Shown here piece after piece: positions 49,673-62,134 of a stretch of 64,000 nucleotides of DNA. The notes under the pieces were generated by a model, which was not told where the DNA came from, did not search any database, and was given only the letters and a program-made list of their open reading frames with translations. The stretch covers positions 1-64,000 of the forward strand of contig JAVYIG010004971.1 of NCBI GenBank assembly GCA_035222895.1. The letters are read 5' to 3'. The DNA is from Strongylocentrotus droebachiensis. Lineage: Eukaryota; Echinodermata; Echinoidea; Camarodonta; Strongylocentrotidae. Made by a program: the position numbers and the translations under genes. Every line of letters starts with the position of its first letter. The stretch's first letter is position 1.

Positions 49673-52600
49673 ACTCTTCCTCAAACCAACCCTCCCCGTC
49701 TTTCTTTCTCTAACCCACCCTCCCTTCTCTCTTTTTCTGCCTATCCCCAACACAAAATGCAACCTTTATTTACATGTACCTCTCTCCCTTTTAAAATACA
49801 AAACCCATGCAAACTGCATACCGCACTTTTGAGACGCAACATTTTCTAGATAATTCAGATTTTTAAACTATACGAATGACTCTATAAATATCACAAACGG
49901 TATATGGGCTCTTTTCTTATCAGAAAAACCTCAATATTTGACCCTTTAATTGCATTGTAAACATACGCATGTATACATTTGGACACACCATCGAACAAAC
50001 GCCAGTATGACGAAACAACAAGTCGTCAACAACAAGTATATAATATTGAGCATGACCAAATAAGGAATCGGCAAGGGACTACCGATTTGGGTCAGAACAC
50101 AAAGAAGCTGAGATTTACTTTACCTTTGTGATATCTTTGACTGTGTCAAGTGAACCGATTAAAGCTTGAAGAATAGAAAACCCGTCAATAACTATGCTGC
50201 CACTTTTTGAATTTTCCCTATTACAAAGGTGGGGAGGGTGGAATAGGCACGTTGTCTGCATCGATTGTCGTTTAAACTAATACAGGTCGATGGACCTTAT
50301 GATGGTTGCAGCGACAGGTGGCTTTAGGGGGCGGGGCACAACGGACACGTGTTCCCCATTTTGAGACCCAAGTAGTATACATACCTCCAAGTATATGCCC
50401 CTCCCATTTGGCCATTTTGGGGTGATGATCGTCTTGTGTATTGTGTGTTTTCTTTTCTTTTCTAACGCGCATGCGGAGAAGAAAAAATACAAGTTAATTT
50501 TGTTGAGAGAAATGCAGTATGTCTATATACCAAACACTTTGAATAATGAATATGAAATTCATCATGGACAAAAACAAGGTTAAATATATACATATTATAC
50601 AAATAATGCATGCATATAATTATGTATCTAGGCTGTATGCATCTATCTTACAGAGCCTCAACAAGAGGGGAACATCGTTTAATAAAGGAATGAAAACATG
50701 CATCATTTGTTTTATACAACGAAACTCATAAATTTTCCTTACTTAATGTAAAAAGAATTCGTTTCAACAAGTTTCTTCGTGTGATTATCGCTGACAAATA
50801 AATAAGTCCCATGTTTTAATAGGCTTACTCTATACGGAGATAAGCGCATGTACCTCTATATAGTGCTACGCAAGAATAAGCCCACACAATGATATCATAA
50901 TAATACTCCAAATTGTATGGTTTACGGAGAACCGGGGGGTTGTAAATTAGAATATATTATTACTAATCGTATGTTTGTGTTCTTAAACAGGCTGGTACAC
51001 GAAAAAGAGGGGAAAACAGCCCCTCTGTTATATTCCTTATTCCTTATTTATAAATGAAATACATACCATGCCTTGGATTAAAAAGATTAAAGGGCATCAT
51101 GATAATCTGAGTTTTACCAATACTAAGAACAATCAAGCAGAGAATAATACGATGTCCAATTTCAAGACAATCATAACACAGAGGTTGTTGGATGTTAGTA
51201 ATGAAGATTGGCGCAATGAGGCGAATTCTTACTCAGAGTAACAGTGCATATTATATGATATTTCAACACGAGTAATACTTGATTCATGTAATTCCTACTG
51301 ACAGGAGCTTTTGTCGATTAAGGTGCTTGAATAAGACACTGTCCCACGGTCACATGGCGGTACTCGAAGGCGCCAAGAGATGAAAGAAATAATATGTGAA
51401 GATTGTTCTTAAGCTCAGCTTGGGGAAGAGTTCCATAACTTGTTCCATTGTCCGCTCTATGCAATTAAAGAGCATCTTTGGAGAAACCCAAATGTATTCT
51501 GAATGGATTCACTCTTTAACTATACTACTTTACAGGCATTTCAAAGGGTTGGCAGAATTCTGCAAGGTCATTGTTCAACATTTCGATAAATAGCATAAAT
51601 TATTCTTGCCATGGAACATTTTACACGAAGAAACATGGACTAAATTCATAAGTATCCATCTTTGTACAATTTATGTTACTCAAACTTACTGTATTATGTT
51701 AATAGTTCACAAACCCAATGAAGGCGATGCCTGTAACCTATTTGTACGTTTATATTTTACCTACATAGTTAAATGACATGTTCTTATTTTCACATTTTCC
51801 TGTTTGTCTCATTTGATTAGAATCTATGAATGAGTTGTATGAAGTACTTTAAGGACTTGTGTCGATAACATTGTTACGTTCAAACCTGTCTCAGTGGCCG
51901 CCTGTTTTTAGTGACCATGTATTTTGTCTCCCTGTTTGTTTCACTTGGTTGGCCTTAACAGACTGGTTTGATGACGTTAATGTTCATATTATATAGTATA
52001 TCACTGAAATGTGGTTCTTTATAATCACGAACGGTAACTTCCCACTCCGATACTTCCAATACATCAACATCCTTCAACGAATAACCAGCAGGCCAATTTA
52101 TTTCTATCAACCTCCGTGTTGATTCCAGATTACAATGTAATCAGTATCCTAATCCGGGAAGTGATATGGAAATTATATCTTTAAATGAGACATATTGGTG
52201 AAATTCAAGATTTGTTGTTTTCCTTTCTTAAAGTCACTCCGCCAGACCGACTTCAATCAGACTGAATTTGGGCAACTTGACATGTTTTGGGTAATGATAA
52301 ATTTTGTTCGGTCTGTTACCGGTCTTGTTGGTTTAAAAAAATAGTAAGCGATATAAGACATGCATGTACGTCTGACTATCATACGAATACAATTACAAGT
52401 ATGTTTGTATTTATTTGTTCATGTTTGCATATTATGATGAGGTGCAATATCTTTCTTTTCTTTTCTAAATAACAGTAATAGTAAGATTATACATTGCAAT
52501 CATATACAAAAGATTTTGTCTCCATTTATTTCTTTATGTTTAAAACTAGCTAATAATTTACTTATACATGTATATGAGAGGAATGCAAAATGTGTTTTGT

Positions 52601-55335
52601 TGTAAATGTGTTATTTGTGAAAGGCAGCAGTGAGTAATATTAGACATTACAATAGTGTATAACGCCTAACGGCCTAACATTTTTTTTCTCGATTCTATTT
52701 ATCTTGTTAAGTTTTCATCTTTATTTGCTACATAATTTACACTGCATAGTTCATAAAGTGCAAACTGTTATTCCAAGAAAGTAGCTTTAAAATGTATTCA
52801 GCAGCGAATATAATCACAATGTACTTCCTCGTTATTTGGTATTTATAGTTACTAAACGTTAACGGTCATGGAAACTGACTGCAGAGGCGTAGAGAAACCA
52901 TTATTTGTGGGAAGGTGTGTCGGACCTAATTTACCGACGAGGTAGCTGGACATTTTCAACAAAATGGAAGAAAAGAATAATTAAAAAAGAAGGGGAAAAA
53001 CACACAATGAACTGAATGTTCATCAAATTCTGAGATTTGCTGACTGGATTTTTGTTAGTAGTAAGGCGGGGGTGGGGGGGGGGGGGTCATTATGTCCCAT
53101 GCACTCCTAACCCTGGAGACGAGGCGCTCTTGGTTGGAAAGCTGCGACAGACTGTACCACATTTCAATAACATCCTTCATTCATAAATGTCTATATAGAC
53201 ATACCATCAATTCATTACGGTAATCAACCGTGAAACCATACAAGTATGTGAAGGCATACCCCCCCCCCCCCCAAAAAAAAAGGAAAAACAGTTCATGCAT
53301 AACATGTTTCAAAGGAGAACTTTTCATGCCGGTTTTCATGTCGATGGCAAAGCAATTGAGTGACATAATTTTGGCATTTACTTTAGGATTATACAGTCAC
53401 GTTTTTGTTCAATACAGATTTTTCTACACTCAACTAAAGGTTGACAAGGTATAGTTTATAGGAGGTTATAGACAAGCGAACATAATGGATGACGGTAAAG
53501 TAATTATGCAATACCTGTTGATATGAACTTATTCATTATTCTAAAAATGAAAAATCAGCCCTCTCCAAAAAAGGCACGTCAGTGCGACTTGCAGTGGGTC
53601 TGCATGCGGGGCTGCCGGAGGGAAATAAAGATACCTTCCACTCCACCATCCCACCCAGAGAAGATTCCGCCCCATTTATAAACTCTAAGAATATTCTCTA
53701 CTGATTTAAGCCTACATGTATATAGCACAATTACGAAACATAACATTACAGTCACTTTGCAATAATAGTAATAATAGGGTCTGATTTATAATTTAAAGGT
53801 AATTTCGAAAAACCTTTTGAGCGCTCATAGAAATGTCAATACAGAATAATGCCATAATGGTTATTATTCTAAATAATGAACAAATATAAAAGAAGAGGAA
53901 GTGAATAAATTGGATTTTTCAATTATTCCACATCTCTTGTGATGCGTTGTCATGGAAACAGGCCACTTATAACAGCGTGGTACGGCAGAAGAGAATGATA
54001 ACGATGTGTTGTTGGAGTATCATTATTATGTGAGATAAGATAGAAGTATTCTAGAGAGTTTAACGTGTGTCATTATACAAACGGGCCTACGGGCGTAATT
54101 ATGGCGTAGTGCGTGGTCCCAGCCATTAGGGGAGACCGGTGTAATACGTTAGAGGGGGTGAGGAGGGGAGGGGGGGGGGGGTCAGTCTTGAATGCGAGAG
54201 AGCATGGTCTTAGTAGCTACGCCTCTACTAACAAAAGTTATAAATCCAAGTATGTAATAAATAGACATTTTACCCCAACAACCCAAGTGTTTGTATGGAT
54301 TTTTAAAATGATTTTTAGTTCATAGTCATATTTCGGTATAATAGGGTAATAGAACAATAATGTGCAGTACATTTCATCTAATGGAGGTGCGATTTAGTTT
54401 AAGTAATACAAAAACAGTTTGAATCATGAATAAATTTAACAGAAAAAAAAAACATTTAGACGGCCCATTAAATAAAAATTTAACTTGCCCTCGTCTGTGA
54501 AGAAAATTAATTTCCTAATCGCTTCACAGGTCAATTTGTACAAACGTAATACATTTGCCCAGGATGATTATGGTACAATCAAAATGCTAACCGTCTAATT
54601 ATAATAGTATCACACGAAACCGCTTCATATTGGATGATTACAAGTTTCTCATTTAAAATTCTAGACCATAACAAGCAATCGGTTTTAATACGACTTTTGA
54701 TCTCTCCCTCATCCATTTTAATCCAAGATCAATGGAGTCGGGAGCCGCGAGACGCCGCCAGAATCATAGGTAACGTGTGAGCCCCAACGAGAAAGGTGAC
54801 ATGATATATTACCAGTTCATTCTAAATCCAGCTGAGCCTTTTACCTTCTTGCATTTCGTCTTTCGGGATAATTTTTATGCACTCGAGCTTTGTATTTGTT
54901 TTCACACTTCTTGGTCGGCCGTAGATCTTTATAGTGGTGGCGCTATACAAGTTTACAGGAGAATGGTGAACAAGATGGCATTATAGTGAGAACAGCAGTT
55001 GTTGATGATGAAAAAGATTATATTGATGATGATGATGATGCTACTGCTGATGATGATAATGAAGAAGATGATGATGATGAAATAAGCTTTCTGTTTGAAT
55101 TCTATAAAAATAAAAATAAATCGATGTATATGTGAACGATTATCACGTTGATCTGATGGAGGGGGGGGGGGGGCGAAGCAGATAAATGTATAGCTTAGGG
55201 TACGTGCGACGCTGGTGCGGAAAGAAAGGGAAATACAATATATCTCCAAAAGAGAGAGCCAAGAAGGAAAGAAGAGAGAGGCAGTCGTCGGGAGACCCAT
55301 CGAGACTGATAAAATATTAGAATGTGGAATCTATT
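48265..55335. other. Intergenic DNA, no gene seen
   Basis: 7 kb of AT-rich sequence. It includes a CT microsatellite (49626-49671), G/C runs at about 53074-53086, 53259-53272 and 54170-54181, and a GAT-rich stretch at about 55029-55080. A patch near 49161-49250 (TTTATTTATTTATTTG, then a CCAAGGGGCCCTGTA block) looks like an interspersed repeat but has no clear ends. AGAGGCGTAG at 52885 and its complement near 54222 could be ends of a degraded hAT MITE; no target duplication was found. Confidence 0.5.
49626..49671 (+). repeat. CT microsatellite
   Basis: Nearly pure (TC)n with one TTT interruption. Confidence 0.95.
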
Positions 55336-55384
55336 GATAGAGAGTGAGTGAATGAGTGAGTGAGAGAGAGAGATAGAGAGAGAA

Positions 55385-55420
<36 letters not shown>
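55336..55420 (+). repeat. GA microsatellite
   Basis: Interrupted GAGTGAGT then pure (GA)n. It lies just upstream of the small signal-peptide-like ORF at 55509. Confidence 0.95.
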
Positions 55421-55422
<2 letters not shown>

Positions 55423-55508
55423 TATGAAAAATAGGATGACGCCCATTTAAAATGTAGTAAAAGCTTTTCGTTATAATTTATAAAGACTCCTTAGCTAAAC
55501 ATCTGGAG

Positions 55509-55760
55509 ATGTATATCTCTCTGTCTTCGATAATGTACCAGCTGGTAATAATTGCGGCAGTCGTTCTATGCGGGATTCAAGGTGTCTGGATTAATTTGAG
55601 AGGTGTTAAATCGTTATCATCTGAGCCAAATGAGCGAAAGATAAGACCAGTTAGTCAAATTGACCATTCAAGAAATACGAGACGGAGAGGGTGTATAATT
55701 ATGTTTTATGATAAATATGAGCAAGTGCGACGTACGCACGCGCTAAGGACGTTGGGGTGA
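55509..55760 (+). CDS. Unassigned 83-codon ORF with signal-peptide-like start
   Basis: I do not recognise a family. After a first Met at 55509 an in-frame second ATG (residue 9) opens MYQLVIIAAVVLCGIQG, a hydrophobic core ending in small residues, like a secretory signal peptide. The rest is basic, with RRR and RR sites, two Cys including GCIIMF, and a stop after RTLG. A TATAATTTATAAAG stretch lies about 35 bases upstream. It could be a small secreted peptide, a first exon (a CAAG|GTGT donor-like site occurs within), or chance. There is no supporting homology. Confidence 0.25.
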   Translation: MYISLSSIMYQLVIIAAVVLCGIQGVWINLRGVKSLSSEPNERKIRPVSQIDHSRNTRRRGCIIMFYDKYEQVRRTHALRTLG

Positions 55761-57270
55761 GCGCCTCTCTGCCTCCCCCTTTTTTCTTTTGCTTTGATTT
55801 GTTGGAATCCCTCCCTAATTGTTGTCGGCAGGTTGTCGGCAAAATCAATCTGAGTGCTCCTGAGGACCCCATCACAGACCCTCATGCAATTTTAGGACTC
55901 TCAGCCCTTTATAAGAGGCTAAATAATTAAACTGTAAGGCACTCGTGATTACATCAATGTAATACAAGAAGTAAAAGTGGTTTGAACCTGAATCTGATTC
56001 TGTTTCTTGTCGGAAAGTTTTAGTTCTCAAATCTGAAATCTTGGTACTTCTTCCTCTTTTGCTGGGAGGGGGGGGGGGGGTATTTTGATTTTTTGGGGAA
56101 AGATTATAGGTGCATTTTCCCTTCAACACCCCTCTAATCTCTTCAAAATGATCTACCGACGCATCAGAAACGGTTTTGAAAGAGGCACGGCAAACATGAT
56201 ACGAAGTGTCAGGAAATTAGAAACAATTTGTTTTTGTTTTTTGTTGAAATAAGGCTTTGTTACTTTCCCTAAACATAGAATGCCACCATTGTAAATAAAT
56301 AAAAACGCCATGAATTGATGAAAGGGTATAATAACTTGGTGGACAATGATACAATATGAATTTAGTAGATAATGGTTGTATCTTTTAGAGTCTTTTCCTT
56401 TTGTGTATAAAGCATCATTTTCCAACAAAATCTGCCAAATGAATGACAGACCTTATCCTAGAAAATATTCTATATGATTGTAAACATTCAAAGAAAAAGT
56501 TGTGTTTCTTCTGTTTGGCAGTTTTATGTACGTTCTTTTCCAGTAAACTATTATGAATGTATGAATGCAAAATTAAAAGGTTTATTCATGTTTATAGGCA
56601 TGGAACTTCAAGAAGTATGCATTTAGCAAATTGGTCATAATTTAAGCATCTTTAAATGACAATCGTCATGTTTGAAAGTGTTTGATATGTTTCTTTATTT
56701 AATGAAAAAAGCATTCACCTACTTTAACATGAATAAATGATTATGAAATATAATACATTCATTAGATAGGCCTATTTGGTAAATTGCGAAAAATATGACA
56801 TTTAAAAAATAAACAAAAAAACATTTGAAATCAAGGCTATTCGAAATTTCAACGAAACTAAAAACAACAACAACAACAGTATATCCACAACTTCTGTGTA
56901 TCGAAGGTAAATTTGTATGGAACATTTCATGAATCAAAAGATATTTCATCTTGCCATATTGTAATTGGCAGACATTTTGGTAGTTGTGTTATTGGATATT
57001 TTCTTAACAGCCATTTGTAACATGGGTGTCCATACCCCCGTCCTCTCCATATCGCCCTATGCAACCACTAAAATTACGTTCTTGATAATCATAGATTTTA
57101 TTTTCAGTCTCGCGCCATCACTCGGCTAGAATTAAGAGGTATTTCAACGAGATATTAGGCTAGTTTCGTCGCAAACTTAAAATCTATGCTACTTCGATAA
57201 AAGAGCATGAAGCAGATTGGAAGAAGAAAAAAAAACGGTCACATGGTAAATGTGAAAACAAACAAACAAA

Positions 57271-57312
57271 GAGAGAGAAAGAGTGAGAGAGAGAGAGAGA
57301 GAGGGAGAGGGA

Positions 57313-57355
<43 letters not shown>
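57271..57355 (+). repeat. GA microsatellite
   Basis: GAGAGA with GGGAGAGG interruptions, then a pure GA run. Confidence 0.95.
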
Positions 57356-57357
<2 letters not shown>

Positions 57358-57567
57358 AATCATATAATCCCGAGATGATTTTCAAGGAGCAGGAAAGTAA
57401 TCAAAAGCACTGCTCCGCTCAACAATGTGCTCAATGGATAATGAGACTGGAGAGCATTGTCGAAGTCGACGAGAGCTTAGTGGCAGTCGAATAAGACGTC
57501 GATGGAGATGTGGTCGTCATCTGGAAGGCATCGAAAGTCGATAGGATGACCACGGTGCGACGTCTTT

Positions 57568-57889
57568 TTTTTAACACAAAAGAACATAACAATAATAAAA
57601 ACCTGAAATAAATCAAATATAAAATCCCATTCAAAGAAAAGGAAAGTTAACAGTAATTAAATTTCCTAAACATTGCGCATGCCACCTATATTCATCAACT
57701 GCCCCCCCCCCCCCCTCCAAAAAAAAAAGGAGTAAAGGAGTAAACATGGTTTGTATTTTTAACACAAAAGAACATAACAATAATAAAAACCTGAAATAAA
57801 TCAAATATAAAATCCCATTCAAAGAAAAGGAAAGTTAACAGTAATTAAATTTCCTAAACATTGCGCATGCCACCTATATTCATCCACTG
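57568..57889 (+). repeat. Recent 134-bp direct duplication
   Basis: 57568-57701 and 57756-57889 are the same sequence 188 bp apart, with one difference noticed (TCAACTG versus TCCACTG). The 54-bp spacer holds C14, an A-run and a GGAGTAAA doublet. Both copies create the same minus-strand open-frame start, which is not a gene. Confidence 0.92.
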
Positions 57890-58319
57890 AGGTTTTTATA
57901 ATAGCGATACGCGCATATCCTGGAAATATAGAGAGAGAATGGGAAAGCGTGTCTGTGTTTTGTTATAGGGTTGGGAAGACATGAGCCCCTGAACGCTGGC
58001 GTACTGATGGGGGAGGGGGTTATTTTTTATTCGATACCAGTGTTTTACAAATGTTGCTGAAATGACATGATTTTCCGGGATTTTTTCTCGATTTTTTTGC
58101 AAGTCATACCTTTTTATGCGTTTGTTGGAAAATTAGAAATTCCCAAATTTACAGTCGGGTGAAAATATGCTTATTTAGAAGCCTTTATGTCAGGGTCTGC
58201 AGAACGGCTGGGCTCGGGGGTTCGAGCCTCCCCTCACTTTTTGAAAAAGTATGTTACAGAGAAAAAGAAAAAAAGAGAGAGAGAACAAAATAAGTGACCT
58301 GCCAATGTCACAAATGAGA
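57890..58319. other. Repeat-derived flank
   Basis: It includes the piece at 58032-58085 that resembles 2097-2150, and a GGCTCGGGGGTTCGAGCC palindrome near 58210. No gene is seen. Confidence 0.5.
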
Positions 58320-58810
58320 TATCAAAATATGCTCATCTGACCATAATTAAATGCCTTAAACCTCCGAGCTTCCGGTTGCTCTGCCCCCTGGACCCCACCA
58401 AGGGCCCTAAAGCGGGCCCCTGGATGCTCATCTAACCGTAATTAAATACCTAAGACCCCTGAGCTTCCGGGGGCTCTGCCCCCTGGGCGGCCCCTGGATG
58501 CTCATCTGCCCGTAGTTGAATATTAAAACATCTGAGCTTCCGGGGGCTCTGTCCCCTGGACCACATGAATGGCCTTAAAGAGGGCCCCTGGATGCTCATC
58601 TAACCGTAAATAAATACCTAAAACCCATGAGCTTCCGGGGGCTCTGCTCCCTGGACTCTCCGCCAATTAGTGACCTGCCAGTGTCACAAATAAGGTATCT
58701 AAATATGCTTATCTGACCGTAATTTAATGCCTAAAAACCCTGTGCTTACGGGGGCTCAGCCCCTTGACCCCCTACCGGGGCTCAGGCCCTGGACCCCACG
58801 CCAATTTACG
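58320..58810 (+). repeat. Imperfect tandem array built on a GAGCTTCCGGGGGCTC core
   Basis: Five units carry, in order, a GCTCATCTGACCGTAATTAA-like stretch, an AAACCCCTGAGCTTCCGG-like stretch, GGGGCTCTGCCCCCTGGAC and GGGCCCCTGGAT. The core occurs near 58366, 58461, 58534, 58629 and 58742, so spacing varies from 73 to 113 bp. The core is itself palindromic (GGGGCTC...GCCCC). Confidence 0.8.
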
Positions 58811-59494
58811 TTCTACCTGATCGTTAATACATCTGCGGAGCCTGCATGTAACATGTAAGAGTGGTGGTGATGCAGATTTTTCTTCTGCTCCCCCCTTCCA
58901 AACGTTTTTGCTCTTTACGTCACTGCCCCTGGAAGGTGAGCCCCCTGGAATGTTTGCCCCCCCCCCCCAAATCCCAAACTGCTTCCGGCGCGCCTGCCAC
59001 CGGTCATGGTGGCATGGACTTGATTTCGAGACAGCCTACGATGACCAAGGCGAAGACGAGGTGGTGATTGAGCAAGGAAAGATGACATGTCAGGACTCGG
59101 TGGTCATCGGGAAGGCACATAGAGTCAGTCGATACAGGGCCGTGAGATGTGTCAAGAGATTCCCATCTCAACTTAAAAAGATGCAGGATATATATAATTC
59201 ATATCAATATTTTGAATGGACTTGCAATTTCAAAGTCCATGCAGAGCGACCTATTATAATTTTGATATAAACTGAGATCATTCATTAAGTTCATAGTTCT
59301 TGTTCATTGTTTTATTTAGTAATTGATGATGGTGATGAGATGACGATGATGCAAATGATGGTGTTGATGATGCTTGATAATCTGACGATTGTGAGACAGC
59401 GAGAATGGAAAGAGGGAGATGAGACTAAAGAGGGAGAGAGAGGGGGAGAGGGGAGAGAGAGTGAGAGTGAGGGAGAGAGGGGGAGAGAGTGAGT

Positions 59495-59541
<47 letters not shown>

Positions 59542-60148
59542 AGAGAGAAGCATTGTACGGGGACCTCGGTTACCCAAATTTGAAAATGAAGCTCGGCTCC
59601 ATCAACAATGACAACCGAAAGCTTTCAGACTGCAGGTCTCTAGCTGAACTAGGTAATTTGTTAATTAGCTTAATGCTTTATTTAATAATAATTTATTAAA
59701 ATAAAGCTATAGCGATTGACCTTCAGACCACTTATACAGTCCTTGCCTACTATACATTGGAAGATGCAGCGGTTTTAATGGACCTAATTCACCATTGATG
59801 AGTGAATGAGGTTCGATTGATGTGAAGATATTTGTTGAAACACATGGCTACAGATTTAGCCCGAAAGTCAGTATCCATGTCATGTTTCGTTTAAATAAGG
59901 GAAAGTTGGGCTGGAAATACTGTTTATTTTGCTTTGAAAATGAAAATAAAATTAAGTGATATAAATAGAAAGAATGGTTTGAAAATGAAATAAATATAAT
60001 GTATAAACAAACACAACTAACCGAAAAGCCGTGTGAAATATATTAGGAAAGAGAGAGAGATGATTTAATTGACTTTTTTTTTTTATATAATGTGAAATAA
60101 TTATGCCTGACGTGAGTAAGAAGCTCAAAAGAAACTTTATTCGTTGAA
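58811..60148. other. Repeat fragments and GA tract, no gene
   Basis: It contains C12 (58957-58968), a GA microsatellite (about 59411-59550) and AT-rich sequence up to the LTR element. An open frame at 58908-59270 has no recognisable domain. Confidence 0.5.
59411..59550 (+). repeat. GA-rich microsatellite
   Basis: GAGGGAGAGA permutations merge into a pure GA run. Confidence 0.93.
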
Positions 60149-60153
60149 ACATA

Positions 60154-61991
60154 TGTAGTGACCAAATGTCACGATTTTAACTTTTATATGTATAATAATG
60201 TTTTATTCATTGATTTGCACATGTTTAATACGAATTGCTTTACTATTTCCAAGATGGCGGCTAGGGAGAATTAATTTCCCTTGCGTAGTCCGCTGTCTGG
60301 CTTTTCAGACATGTCCCAGCCGGTTCTGTCTGGTTCGTTGATATATTCTATTGTTATGCAGATTTGTTATTGTTACGTACAGCGCGTATACATGCATACT
60401 AATTTTGTGCGCTTGTTTTGACCAATCGCGCTACACCAGCGATTGGGGCTTTTTCTGATATTTCCATGTGGAAATCAGAGAGGGAATATTTTTATCGGCA
60501 CACACAGGTCGATACTGTGTTTTTGTTTACTGTGCCGGTCGAATTTTCGTCCAACATGGACGCGACGACTTCGTCCCCGGACCTCTCCCGGGTGACTCAT
60601 TTTTGTGGAGAGACTTGTATCGCTTTTACTAGCACATACTTGGATTTGTCTTTTCCACTAACACTTATCGTGTAGTGACACGATGAACGACATCGTCACC
60701 ACCTCGTCATTATCTATTGTGTTGTGTTGACACGATGAACGCCATCGTCATCACCTCACCTCATCATCATCGACTCTTTATCTTTTCTACTGCGTGTTGT
60801 GCTGACACGATGAACGCCATCGTCATCACCTCACCGTCATCCGTTGTGCTGTGCTGGCTCGCTGATTATCGTCACGTCATCACCACATCATTGACATTAC
60901 CTTCATGACCATCATCGCTGTTTTCACCAGCGTCGTCTTCATCGTCGACTTCATCATCGCTGTTTTTACCAGCGTCGTTTTCATCGTCGACTTCATCATC
61001 GCTGTCTTCACCAGCGTCGTTTTCATCATCGTTGTCTTCAACATCGTCTTCATCTTCGTGGTATTCACCTAGCGTCGATCATCGTCTGCATATCCTACGC
61101 GATCGACAACTAGCTCATCGACCACCGTTTTCGACTAGCTAGTTTCTACATCTAGATAGAACTTGAAGAAGATCTACTTTGAATTCAACTCCAATGACTC
61201 ACGTAACGTTAATTATATTGTGATTTATGCATTGCATTGTTTATCATTGTGATGCCTTATTTTGACTGACTGAGTGCCTGTTGTTGAGTGCGTACGCTTA
61301 CTAACACATATTTTACATGTTTATAATTGCACTAGTTCTAGGCCTATGCCTGGTCTACTGATCTAGATCTGCTATAGTCTAGATCCACCGATATATTGTT
61401 GTATTCTCGTGTTGTGCATTCCGTACACATACACAAGTAGAGATTTGTTTAGTGGTTTCTTGAACCACAATATTTCGTGCCTATGTAGGTAAATCTAAAC
61501 GCTTAGATTTGAGTAGTATTTTCTTGACTGTTATTATTCATGGAGTGTGAATGATATTTAACTGACTTGTTTTAGTACTGTCTTAAGTTGTACTGAACAG
61601 GACTCCTGATATTTCGAGACTTGTATTAAGCGGTAATCATTAATACCATAGTGACTAAGTTGAGTCTCCTTTATATTATCTGTGCTGTTGGAAGTTATCT
61701 ATGTTTGATTATTAATAGTAACTACCAAGGGCCTAGTGGTAGTTTAATTGTCTGTCACTGTTGAGATAGACAGAAGAGGTTTTTGATAATTCTGTAATCA
61801 TTGTTTCTTATGTGAAATTATAGAATATAGAACCAAGTTTTAACCATAATCAATTTGTCTGGATGTGATCATTTATTAAGTGTTTTCTTGTCTGGAGGGA
61901 TACTGCTTTTTAGTAGTTTAATTAAAAAAGGGAATTGTGTGGGATTACTAGTTAACACGCAACATAGTCCATACCCCATGTAGTTTGCTAA
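60154..61991 (+). repeat. 5' LTR
   Basis: Starts TGTAGTGACC. It contains AAGATGGCGGC (60251-60261, YY1-type motif), AGACATGTCC (a p53-type half-site) near 60308, three TGACACGATGAACG-type repeats (60675-60830) and a 42-bp minisatellite (about 60905-61040). The exact 3' end is ambiguous by one or two A residues. Confidence 0.92.
60905..61040 (+). repeat. 42-bp minisatellite within the 5' LTR
   Basis: About three copies of a unit beginning TTCATCATCGCTGTTTT and containing ACCAGCGTCG and TTCATCGTCGAC. The period is a multiple of three, so the minus strand shows a 14-residue Met/Lys/Thr repeat that is an artefact. The same array is at about 62901-63036 in the 3' LTR. Confidence 0.88.
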
Positions 61992-61993
61992 AT

Positions 61994-62011
61994 TGGTGAC
62001 CCCGACGTGAT
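61994..62011 (+). other. Primer binding site, tRNA-Trp
   Basis: TGGTGACCCCGACGTGAT is the exact 18-base complement of the 3' end of animal tRNA-Trp including CCA. It lies two bases after the 5' LTR, where reverse transcription of an LTR element is primed. Confidence 0.92.
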
Positions 62012-62134
62012 CCCCCTGAGATAAGAAACATTTAGTTAGATTACCTTTGCTTATTAATATTTTTTTTTACCATTAGGTAATCATATTTTAAATTGTGTAT
62101 TTTCGCCCCTCGGAGCTTACGCAAGCTCGGGTCT

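Noticed and set aside
52884-54226. Possible hAT MITE with AGAGGCGTAG ends
   Set aside because: Ends match over only about ten bases and no 8-bp duplication is present, so it is mentioned only as a possibility.
58205-58235. GGGTTCGAGCC resembling a tRNA T-arm
   Set aside because: No acceptor stem, D-arm or anticodon arm around it; it is a palindrome inside repeat DNA.
57500-59130. Similarity of GTGGTC-TC-GGAAGGCA-AGTC between about 57510 and 59100
   Set aside because: Match is short and gapped; not enough to call a repeat or an exon family.
60880-61068. Met/Lys/Thr repeat protein on the minus strand (and at 62876-63064)
   Set aside because: Reflects a 42-bp minisatellite of the LTR whose period is divisible by three.
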